A stretch of 64,000 nucleotides of DNA from Salinicola lusitanus. GTDB lineage: Bacteria; Pseudomonadota; Gammaproteobacteria; Pseudomonadales; Halomonadaceae. Shown piece after piece: positions 34,681 through 41,760 of this stretch. The position numbers were made by a program, and so were the translations under genes. The notes beneath the pieces were generated by a model. The model made no database searches and was not told the origin of the DNA. It saw only the letters and a list, made by a program, of their open reading frames with translations. Within the stretch, counting starts at the first letter, position 1; each line of letters starts with the position of its first letter. Where the stretch lies: NCBI RefSeq assembly GCF_003206045.1, contig NZ_PZJM01000016.1:1-64000 (forward strand), read 5' to 3'.

Positions 34681-35427
34681 TCACGATTCTCGCGAGATCG
34701 CGATCAGCGTCAAGAGATAGTCGCCGATTTTCGCCACCTGCCCGGTCAGCCGAGCACCGGCCCGCCACTCTGGCGACAGTGTCTCGAGCAGCTCGATGGC
34801 GACGGTTCCGCCTTCGGCGTCCCAGGCGGTCACCCGGGCATGGGGAAAGTAGAAGCGTCGATGCACCAGCGGGTAGAGCGCCTTGAACAGGCTCTCCTTG
34901 AGTGAGAACGCCACGGTGAGGAACTCCCCTTGTTGCGCCCCGGGCAGGCCATCGAACCAGGCGCGCTCCGATGCCACCAGGATCTGTGGCGCGAGACGGC
35001 GCGCGCGTTCAGCGGTCATCTCGACCTCGGCGTCCAGGCCGATGCCCAGACACGCTGCCCGCTCGGCGACGACCGTTGCCGCCAGCCCCCGGCTGTGAGT
35101 GATCGAGCCGACGGTGCCCGCTGGCCAGCGGGGGAGTCGCTCCGCGTCCTGTGCCGGCGTCGTCGGCGAGCCCGTCAGCTCGGCGAGCGCGTGGCGGGCG
35201 CTCAGTCGGCCGGCCAGGAACTCGGCCCGGCGCTTGGCCGCTGCCGTCGCCAGACGATCCGGCAGCGAAAGGTGCCAGCCATCGAGATCGGCTTCGCACA
35301 GCACTCCGGTATCGAAACGCAGGGCACTGAACCTCGCCCAGGGTAATGCTTCACGCCAGGGCCACTCGCTCAGTGGCGAGTGGCACCCCGGCGGCAGTGC
35401 AGTGACAGCAGATTCGGATCCGGACAT
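34681..35427 (-). CDS. 4'-phosphopantetheinyl transferase (EntD/Sfp type)
   Basis: Transfers phosphopantetheine from CoA to carrier proteins; 248 residues. Conserved motifs are GSITHSRGLAATVV, CLGIGLDAEVE (Mg-binding Asp) and FSLKESLFKALYPL. The neighbouring siderophore pathway is NRPS-independent and should not need it, so its carrier-protein partner is elsewhere. It starts 3 bases after the YceI gene stop on the same strand, so the two form a unit. Confidence 0.87.
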   Translation of the reverse strand: MSGSESAVTALPPGCHSPLSEWPWREALPWARFSALRFDTGVLCEADLDGWHLSLPDRLATAAAKRRAEFLAGRLSARHALAELTGSPTTPAQDAERLPRWPAGTVGSITHSRGLAATVVAERAACLGIGLDAEVEMTAERARRLAPQILVASERAWFDGLPGAQQGEFLTVAFSLKESLFKALYPLVHRRFYFPHARVTAWDAEGGTVAIELLETLSPEWRAGARLTGQVAKIGDYLLTLIAISRES

Positions 35428-35430
35428 CGC

Positions 35431-36039
35431 TTAGCGATCGACCAGCACGGCATTCAGCTCGACCGGCACCTCGTCGCCAATCTGCTGGTATCCCATCAGC
35501 GAGAGGATCGAACGTACTGTCTGGTTCTTCATCAATTCCCTGCCATCGAGCGATACCGGCTCGGCATTGCGGGCGCGCACCACGTCGGTCGCCTCACGGG
35601 TGAAGCGCACCGGCAGCTTCTCCTGGCGCTGCTCGCCGTTGGAATCGGTACGGAGCGTCAGTATCTCGACCGTCGACTGGCCGACGGCCAGCGAGTTGAT
35701 CCGTTCCGGGGGCAGATGAGTGACGACCGTCACCAGGGTGGTATTGGTGAGCGAGGACATCCACGGCGGCAGATTGCCGAGGCGGTCCAGCACGTCGGTC
35801 TGGTTGAGCCGAATGGGCAGCTTCAGCGTACCATCCGCGCTGATCTGGCCCTCCATGCGGCGCAGGGCGTGCTCGTGGGTGATCGACTCGCCCCCGCTGG
35901 TGATCTCGGTCACCGTGGCCGTGACGTGGGACTGATTGGGGTCGAGCTGCCATGCCGCCTGGGCCAAGCCGCAGGACAGGGCCAGACCGGCGGCCAGGCC
36001 GATACCCATGACGCGACGAATGATCGGTTTCGGTGACAT
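35431..36039 (-). CDS. YceI-family periplasmic protein
   Basis: Secreted lipocalin-like protein of 202 residues with an N-terminal signal peptide (RRVMGIGLAAGLALSCGLAQA). The mature part begins AWQLDPNQSHVTATVTEI, the YceI opening pattern, and contains LPIRLNQTDVLDRLGNLPPW. YceI proteins bind polyisoprenoids or amphiphiles; the ligand here is unknown. The ATG at 36039 follows GGGAGG; an earlier in-frame ATG would place that site inside the gene. It precedes the phosphopantetheinyl transferase by 3 bases. Confidence 0.85.
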   Translation of the reverse strand: MSPKPIIRRVMGIGLAAGLALSCGLAQAAWQLDPNQSHVTATVTEITSGGESITHEHALRRMEGQISADGTLKLPIRLNQTDVLDRLGNLPPWMSSLTNTTLVTVVTHLPPERINSLAVGQSTVEILTLRTDSNGEQRQEKLPVRFTREATDVVRARNAEPVSLDGRELMKNQTVRSILSLMGYQQIGDEVPVELNAVLVDR

Positions 36040-36123
36040 CGTGTCCTCCCTGGACATTCATGGCCTGCAATAGCGGCTGGCCTGTGCCGACCGCTTTGGT
36101 TATCATACGGCTCCCGCGTTTCA

Positions 36124-36200
<77 letters not shown>

Positions 36201-36455
36201 CAGCTTCCCATCTTTCAGATCTTCCCCAGACGTTTTCATAGCGCGAGTGCCTGCCCTCGAACTGCCTATATCCAAGCACTAACTTCTCCAACTGATGCGC
36301 TTCGCGCTCTCGAACCCAAGCTTGGCGCTATGCCGTGTTGCCCGTGCAAACGAACGGCGTGCCGGGCTGATTTCTTGGGCAACGCCCGGGCGGTTCGGTT
36401 CATTGGTGCTGCGCGAAGGCCGATGCTGACCTGACCGAGGGGGAGAGAGGGTCAG

Positions 36456-36480
36456 GACCAAGGGATTATGAGTCCCCTGC
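36456..36480 (-). repeat. Inverted 25-base copy of the tRNA anticodon arm
   Basis: Bases 36456-36480 are the exact reverse complement of tRNA positions 36148-36172, covering the entire anticodon stem-loop plus part of the variable loop. Read on the minus strand it reproduces GGGGACTCATAATCCCT. It starts 7 bases further 5' than the attachment core, so it is not a simple inverted att copy. Confidence 0.9.
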
Positions 36481-36541
36481 GCTCAGAGATAGGCCTTGAG
36501 CGCCGCATACGTTTTTACTCCTGAGTATGTCGCGCAGGGGA
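36473..36541. ncRNA. Possible structured RNA at the island left end
   Basis: TCCCCTGCGC (36473-36482) is perfectly complementary to GCGCAGGGGA (36532-36541). Inside are two small hairpins: CTCA/TGAG (36482-36500, sharing one base with the stem) and CATAC/GTATG (36506-36529). Together they could fold as a three-way junction. No promoter is evident. It lies 77 bases before the DUF2075 start and overlaps the anticodon-arm copy. Confidence 0.35.
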
Positions 36542-36617
36542 TCAGCGTGCATAATCGTTACATTCGAATGTGATGAATCATGGCCAAGCCATTGAGGGAA
36601 GGGGGCAGTACAGGGAA

Positions 36618-39002
36618 ATGCTGGTCTACAACGCCACCAAGCAGCAGTTCATCGACGATGTGCGCGCCAATGTCATCACCGACACCATCAATAACGAAGT
36701 GGCTCGCCGGCTGAATCGCAACTCGCCCCGTAACGAGATGTTGTCCTGGGAAAACTCGCTGCGCTTCATGATGAGCGCCTTGCTCGATGAAGGTATCCCG
36801 GCCTCGGCGGGCGTTGCGATCGAATACAACATCCCGCTGACCAATCGACGTGTCGACTTCATTCTCACGGGCAAGAACCCCCAGCGGGCCGATACCGCTG
36901 TCATCATCGAGCTGAAGCAGTGGGAGTCCGTTGAGGTGACGAAAAAGGATGCCATCGTCAAGACTCGGCTGGGCAAAGGAGTGCGCGAGACCAATCATCC
37001 CTCGTATCAGGCGTGGTCTTACGCAGACCTCATCAATGACTACAACGAGACGGTGCGGTTGGAGTCGATCCAGCTGATGCCTTGCGCCTACCTGCACAAC
37101 ATGAAGCAGGGAGACGCCATCAATGATGCCTTCTACTCCCATCATACCGGTCGAGCGCCTGTATTCATCTCGCCGGATGCCCTGAAGCTCTCGGCATTTC
37201 TCAGCCAGCACATCAAGTACGGCGATAGCGACAACATCATGTATCGCATCGAGCACGGGGTGATCAAGCCGAGCAAGAACCTAGCGGATGCCCTGGCTTC
37301 GATGATGGATGGTAACGCCGAGTTCCTGATGATCGATGAGCAGAAACTGGTCTATGAGACCGCTCTCGATCTCGCCCATCGGGTCGCCAAGGGGGGCAAG
37401 CAGTGCCTGATCGTCAAGGGCGGCCCGGGCACCGGCAAGTCGGTGGTCGCGATCAACCTGCTGGTGGAGCTGACGAAGCGCGAGATGATGACGCAGTACG
37501 TCTCGCGCAATTCGGCTCCGCGCGAAGTGTTCAAGAAGCGGCTTACTGGCACGCGCAAGAAGACCCATATCGACAATCTGTTCAAGGGCTCGGGCAGCTA
37601 CGTCAACGCTGAGCCGGATACCTTCCACGCGCTGATCGTCGACGAGGCGCATCGCCTGAACGAAAAGTCCGGCATGTATCAGAACCTGGGCGAGAGCCAG
37701 ATCAAGGAGATCATCGCCGCGTCACGGCTCTCGATCTTCTTCATCGACGAAGCGCAGCGTGTGACGCTGAAAGACGTGGGTACGGTCGAGGAGGTTCGGC
37801 GACGGGCGGCGGAGTGCGGCGCCGAGGTCAGTGAGCTGGAGCTGGCCTCGCAGTTCCGCTGCAACGGCTCGGATGGCTATCTGGCCTGGCTCGATCATGC
37901 GCTGCAGATTCGCACTACGGCCAACACCGACCTGGAGGGCATCGACTACGACTTCCAGGTATTCGATGACCCGAGCGCCCTGCGCCGCGCGATTCTCGAC
38001 AAGAACCGCAAGGCCAACAAGGCGCGCATGGTCGCCGGTTACTGCTGGCCGTGGGCGAGCAAGAAAGACAAGCACGCCATGGACATCGTCTTCCCCGAGT
38101 ACGGCTTTGCGGCCCAGTGGAATCTCGATGACGACGGCATGCTATGGGCGATTGCCGATGCCTCTGTCGAGCAGGTTGGCTGTATCCACACCTGTCAGGG
38201 GCTCGAATTCGACTATGTTGGCGTCATCATCGGGGACGACTTCGTCATTCGCGACGGGCGGGTTGTGACGGACGCGGCCAAGCGCGCCAGCCAGGATCGC
38301 TCGGTGCACGGCTACAAGACGCTGCTCAAGCAGGAACCGGCTCACGCCCGCAAGCTGGCGGATCAGATCATCAAGAACACCTACCGAACGCTGATGACGC
38401 GGGGCCAGAAGGGCTGCTACGTCTATGCCACGGACCCCGAGACCCGAGAATATTTCGCGGCCTTCGCACACGAGTCCGCCGGACATGGTGAGGATGCCGC
38501 GCCGGAAGAAGCGCTGGATGGCTTGCATCTTCCCATCGTGACGCGTGATGAGGCAGTGCCGTTCGAGCGCCATGTGCCCGTCTACGACCTGAGCATCGCC
38601 GCCGGCGAGTTCAGCGAGGCGCAGATAGCCTACACCGAGCGCTGGGTCGAGCTACCGGATCATGTGCGTATAAGCCCCGACCTGTTCGTCAGCCGAGTGG
38701 TGGGGGAGTCGATGAACCGGCGCATCCCCAACGGCGCCTGGTGTCTGTTCCGAGCCAATCCCGGCGGCACGCGGCAGGGTAAGGTCGTCGTGGTCCAGCA
38801 TCGCTCAATCGAAGACCCGGATTACGGTGGTAGCTTCACGATCAAGCTGTACCAGAGCGAGAAGATCGAGGCGTACGGCGAGTTCGTGAACCAGCGCATC
38901 GTGCTGAAGCCCCAAACCAACGCCTTCGGCTACAAGGACATCGTGCTCGAGGACGAGCTTGAGGACCTGAAGGTCATCGGTGAATTCCTCTCCGTGCTGT
39001 GA
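36618..39002 (+). CDS. Nuclease-helicase-S24 fusion (DUF2075 protein)
   Basis: Predicted defence protein of 794 residues with three parts. Residues about 40-120 hold a PD-(D/E)xK-like core (D80 in RRVDFIL, E98 and K100 in IIELKQW). Residues about 250-620 are a DUF2075 P-loop ATPase/helicase (IVKGGPGTGKSVVAINL; DEAHRLNE; IDEAQR). Residues about 670-790 resemble an S24/LexA-type Ser-Lys peptidase (S698 in GESMNRRIPNGAW, K743 in FTIKLY). The ATG at 36618 begins the DUF2075-like VYNATKQQFIDDV; GTG/ATG starts exist at 36570/36573. A MazG-like gene follows 107 bases on. Confidence 0.78.
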   Translation: MLVYNATKQQFIDDVRANVITDTINNEVARRLNRNSPRNEMLSWENSLRFMMSALLDEGIPASAGVAIEYNIPLTNRRVDFILTGKNPQRADTAVIIELKQWESVEVTKKDAIVKTRLGKGVRETNHPSYQAWSYADLINDYNETVRLESIQLMPCAYLHNMKQGDAINDAFYSHHTGRAPVFISPDALKLSAFLSQHIKYGDSDNIMYRIEHGVIKPSKNLADALASMMDGNAEFLMIDEQKLVYETALDLAHRVAKGGKQCLIVKGGPGTGKSVVAINLLVELTKREMMTQYVSRNSAPREVFKKRLTGTRKKTHIDNLFKGSGSYVNAEPDTFHALIVDEAHRLNEKSGMYQNLGESQIKEIIAASRLSIFFIDEAQRVTLKDVGTVEEVRRRAAECGAEVSELELASQFRCNGSDGYLAWLDHALQIRTTANTDLEGIDYDFQVFDDPSALRRAILDKNRKANKARMVAGYCWPWASKKDKHAMDIVFPEYGFAAQWNLDDDGMLWAIADASVEQVGCIHTCQGLEFDYVGVIIGDDFVIRDGRVVTDAAKRASQDRSVHGYKTLLKQEPAHARKLADQIIKNTYRTLMTRGQKGCYVYATDPETREYFAAFAHESAGHGEDAAPEEALDGLHLPIVTRDEAVPFERHVPVYDLSIAAGEFSEAQIAYTERWVELPDHVRISPDLFVSRVVGESMNRRIPNGAWCLFRANPGGTRQGKVVVVQHRSIEDPDYGGSFTIKLYQSEKIEAYGEFVNQRIVLKPQTNAFGYKDIVLEDELEDLKVIGEFLSVL

Positions 39003-39109
39003 GCGAGTGGGCGGCCGGATGGTCGCCTACGCCGATACCGGCTGGATAGCGAGCGGCATAGCAGGCATGCTTTCCGCTATTCGATACCGCAGAACCAGGT
39101 GAGCCCTCC

Positions 39110-39466
39110 ATGTCAGACCCGTTCAAGCAGCTCCGCGACGCCATGGACCAGTTCGCCACCGAGCGCGACTGGGACCAGTTCCACTCGCCCAAGAACCTGG
39201 CCATGGCGCTGACGGTTGAGGCAGCGGAGCTGCAGGAGTGCTTCCAGTGGCTGACCGAGGCGCAGTCCAGGGAGCTGGATGAGCCGCAACTGGCCGCCGT
39301 GCGCGACGAAATTGCCGATGTTCAGCTCTACCTGATCCGGCTGGCGGGAAAGCTGGACGTGGATATCGAAGCGGCATGCCGGGCGAAGATGGAGAAGAAT
39401 GCGGAGAAATATCCCGCCGACCAAGTGAAAGGAAGCGCGAAAAAATACACGCACTATCAGGATTGA
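39110..39466 (+). CDS. MazG-like nucleotide pyrophosphohydrolase
   Basis: Small all-alpha NTP pyrophosphohydrolase of 118 residues. Metal-binding glutamates are visible in ALTVEAAELQECFQWL and RDEIADVQLYLIRLA, the ExxE...ExxxD pattern of the MazG/RS21-C6 group. These enzymes hydrolyse (modified) nucleoside triphosphates to monophosphates. It directly follows the DUF2075 fusion on the same strand inside the island, so a joint defence role (nucleotide depletion or signalling) is reasonable but unproven. Confidence 0.85.
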   Translation: MSDPFKQLRDAMDQFATERDWDQFHSPKNLAMALTVEAAELQECFQWLTEAQSRELDEPQLAAVRDEIADVQLYLIRLAGKLDVDIEAACRAKMEKNAEKYPADQVKGSAKKYTHYQD

Positions 39467-39604
39467 CGTGATGTGTGGCTGCTTTGTCCCCCTGCAGCGG
39501 CCTTCTCAGCCTGGCCTCGTCCCTCAAGCTTCCTCCCGCTGAATTTGAACTTAAGCAGGGCCGGAGACTCGGCTTTCGGTTTAAATTATGTTCTAAAAAC
39601 GGCC

Positions 39605-39653
39605 TATAATGGCGATTTAATGCTTGAAGATAAACCAGTGTGGTTTATTCTTC
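39605..39653 (+). promoter_or_regulatory. abiEi: abiEi promoter and inverted-repeat operator
   Basis: TATAAT stands at 39605-39610. Just downstream, GAAGATAAACCA (39626-39637) and TGGTTTATTCTTC (39641-39653) form an inverted repeat around a 3-base spacer. A third ATAAACCAG copy lies at 39694-39702 over the first codons of abiEi. AbiEi antitoxins of other species repress their own operons through inverted repeats, so this is the likely operator. Confidence 0.6.
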
Positions 39654-39687
39654 ATTCTGAAGACGGAATTTAAGGCCGCTTTTTGAC

Positions 39688-40464
39688 GTGAAAATAAACC
39701 AGCTGCTGCACAAGATCCCGTATGGCGCCGTGGTGACGACCGCCTGGCTGGCGTCACACGGCGTCACCTCGGATCAGGCGCGTAAGCTGGCCAGCAGTGG
39801 CTGGCTGCAGCGCGTGGGGCACGGCGCCTACTGCCAAGCGGGGGAGCCTCTTACCTGGGAGAGCGCTGTTTTCGCCCTGCAGACGAGCGGCGACACGGAC
39901 TTACCACCGCTGTGGCCGGGTGGCCAGACGGCCCTGACACTGCATGGCTTTGCCCATTATCTGCCCATGGGGGAAAGCACGACGCACCTGTATGGCAAGG
40001 AAGCCGTTCGGCTGCCCCGGTGGTTGAGTGATGCTAAGTGGGCAGGGCGGATGGTGCTTCACTCTGAAAAGAGCCTGCCGGTGCAGCTTCCCGGTAGCTT
40101 CACGGACTACGCGCCGGATAGCAGGGTCTTCAGCTTGCGGGTATCGACACCCGAGCGAGCGGTCCTGGAGTGGATCGCCGTGACGCCGAATGAGCTGCTG
40201 TTCGGCAGCGAGATGGTGGATACCTTCGGCGGACTCAATACGCTGCGTCCGCGCCGGCTGCAGGCATTGCTGGAGGGATGCCGTTCGGTGAGAACCAAGC
40301 GGGCTTTCCTGGTACTGGCTCGCCACGCCGGGCATGCCTGGTACGGTCGTCTGGAACCACGCCGACTGGACCTCGGCAAAGGTAAGCGGCAGCTCTGCCA
40401 GGGCGGCAAGCTAGACAGGGAATATCACGTGACGGTGCCGGAGGCGTTCCTGCATGCCGATTGA
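39688..40464 (+). CDS. abiEi: Type IV toxin-antitoxin antitoxin AbiEi
   Basis: Antitoxin and transcriptional repressor of 258 residues. It has an N-terminal winged helix (LASHGVTSDQARKLASSGWLQ, then VGHGAYCQAGEP) and a C-terminal domain that counters AbiEii without binding it. Pattern residues include GGQTALTLHGFAHYLP and VSTPERAVLEWI. It starts at GTG 39688. Its last 11 bases overlap abiEii in another frame. Operator repeats lie 35-60 bases upstream. Confidence 0.86.
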   Translation: MKINQLLHKIPYGAVVTTAWLASHGVTSDQARKLASSGWLQRVGHGAYCQAGEPLTWESAVFALQTSGDTDLPPLWPGGQTALTLHGFAHYLPMGESTTHLYGKEAVRLPRWLSDAKWAGRMVLHSEKSLPVQLPGSFTDYAPDSRVFSLRVSTPERAVLEWIAVTPNELLFGSEMVDTFGGLNTLRPRRLQALLEGCRSVRTKRAFLVLARHAGHAWYGRLEPRRLDLGKGKRQLCQGGKLDREYHVTVPEAFLHAD

Positions 40465-41374
40465 AGCTCGCTACCACGAACAGGTCAGGCTGCTGGTCTC
40501 GCTGCTGCCATTTCTCAATGACGAGCCGTGCTTCGCCCTCAAGGGCGGTACGGCCATCAACCTCTTCGTGCAGCCATTACCTCGCCTATCGGTCGATATC
40601 GACCTGGCCTACCTGCCGCTGGAGACCCGTGACGAGGCACTGCGACGCTGTCGCGAGGCGCTGCAGCGACTGGCAGGGACCTTTAGCGCCAGACTGCCAG
40701 GCGTACGGGCCGAGCTTCAGGATAATCGCCGAGATGAGCTGAGGATTCTGGTACGCCGAGGGCGTAGCCAGGTGAAGGTTGAGGTATCGCCAGTACTGCG
40801 TGGCACCCTGCACCCGCCCCAGGAGCGCGATGTCGTTGAAGCCGTGGAGGACGAGTACGGCTTTGCTGCGGTGCAGGTGGTGTCGCTGCCGGACCTGTAT
40901 GGCGGCAAGATCTGCGCTGCGCTGGATCGCCAGCACCCCCGGGACCTTTTCGATGTGAAGCTGCTACTGAACCAGGGCGGCCTGGATCGAAGCGTATTCG
41001 AAGGCTTCCTGGTTTATCTGCTGGGGCACCCGAGGCCTTTGAACGAAGTGCTTAACCCGCGACTGAAACCATTGGACGACATCTACCGACAGGAGTTTGC
41101 CGGGATGTCCAGGGCCGATATCCCGTTGCAGGAGCTGGAAAGCGTCCGCGATGAGCTGCTGTCGCGGCTAGGCCAACTGATGACGGACGAGGATGTTCGC
41201 TTTCTCCAGTCCTTCAAGCAGGGGGCGCCTGACTGGGCACTGCTTCCGCTGGCGGGGGGGGATCGGCTGCCTGCCGTGCGCTGGAAGCTCGCCAACATCC
41301 ATAAGATGCACCCGGACAAGCATCGTCAATCACTTGAGCTGTTGGAGCAAGCCTTGGGCAGGCTTCGCGAATAA
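40454..41374 (+). CDS. abiEii: Type IV toxin AbiEii nucleotidyltransferase
   Basis: Toxin of 306 residues in the DNA polymerase beta-like nucleotidyltransferase fold. The active-site pattern GG-Xn-DxD is seen in FALKGGTAINLF and LSVDIDLAYL. Later conserved elements are VSLPDLYGGKICAALDRQHPRDLFDVKLLL. AbiE toxins act by abortive infection; homologues transfer nucleotides to tRNA acceptor ends. Overlap with abiEi by 11 bases shows coupled translation. All catalytic residues I can identify are intact. Confidence 0.87.
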   Translation: MPIEARYHEQVRLLVSLLPFLNDEPCFALKGGTAINLFVQPLPRLSVDIDLAYLPLETRDEALRRCREALQRLAGTFSARLPGVRAELQDNRRDELRILVRRGRSQVKVEVSPVLRGTLHPPQERDVVEAVEDEYGFAAVQVVSLPDLYGGKICAALDRQHPRDLFDVKLLLNQGGLDRSVFEGFLVYLLGHPRPLNEVLNPRLKPLDDIYRQEFAGMSRADIPLQELESVRDELLSRLGQLMTDEDVRFLQSFKQGAPDWALLPLAGGDRLPAVRWKLANIHKMHPDKHRQSLELLEQALGRLRE

Positions 41375-41474
41375 CGGCTGGTGCCCTGATGGTTCAGCGG
41401 CCTAAGTAGACTTCTCCTCTTATCCCTGAAGCGCTAGGCTGTTACGAATAGTTACGCCAGGCTCAGGGGATGAC

Positions 41475-41713
41475 ATGGCGAACAGCAGGGAAGCTCTGTT
41501 CCAGCGGGACATCATCGAAACGATGACGACCCACGGTTGGATGGCCGGTACGGCCGTAAGAGGGAGTACGTCAGCGAGTTGGAGTTGACCCACTACCGCC
41601 TCACCAAGCGCGAGGAGAAGCGCCTGGTCCTGGAAGAAACCGAGGGCGACTACTTGCTAAATTTGGCACCTAACCAGGCGGTGTTGCTGGTATGGTTTAT
41701 CGATGTGCTATGA
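41475..41713 (+). pseudogene. hsdR remnant (type I restriction subunit R)
   Basis: The first codons read MANSREALFQRDIIETMTTH, an HsdR-type N-terminus. They stop matching after about 28 residues, and the frame ends at a stop. In a shifted frame the DNA continues with ELELTHYRLTKREEKRL and EGDYLL, the pattern near the C-terminus of HsdR. Nearly the whole gene has therefore been deleted, leaving both ends. No hsdM or hsdS is adjacent. Confidence 0.65.
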
Positions 41714-41760
41714 ACCAGCCATAGAGCGTGGTGTTGGTCAGACGAAGGTGACTGGAGCGT

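Larger units (their letters stand above)
36201..36617. other. Left-end non-coding region of the island
   Basis: Between the tRNA and the DUF2075 gene I find no convincing gene. Two structures are present: an inverted copy of the tRNA anticodon arm (36456-36480), and a 10-base inverted repeat enclosing small hairpins (36473-36541). Both are listed separately. A short minus-strand open frame at 36279-36461 has no recognisable features. Confidence 0.5.

Noticed and set aside
33564-34886. 440-codon plus-strand frame with repeated GSGKREA segments
   Set aside because: It is antisense to lpxO and the phosphopantetheinyl transferase, and its repeat is only the heptamer VNTR translated; both opposing genes have clear family motifs.
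36279-36461. 60-codon minus-strand frame as an integrase or regulator remnant
   Set aside because: No recombinase residues or helix-turn-helix pattern; overlaps structured non-coding sequence.
36473-36541. Retron msr-msd (inverted repeat ends around a hairpin region)
   Set aside because: No reverse transcriptase gene anywhere in the island.
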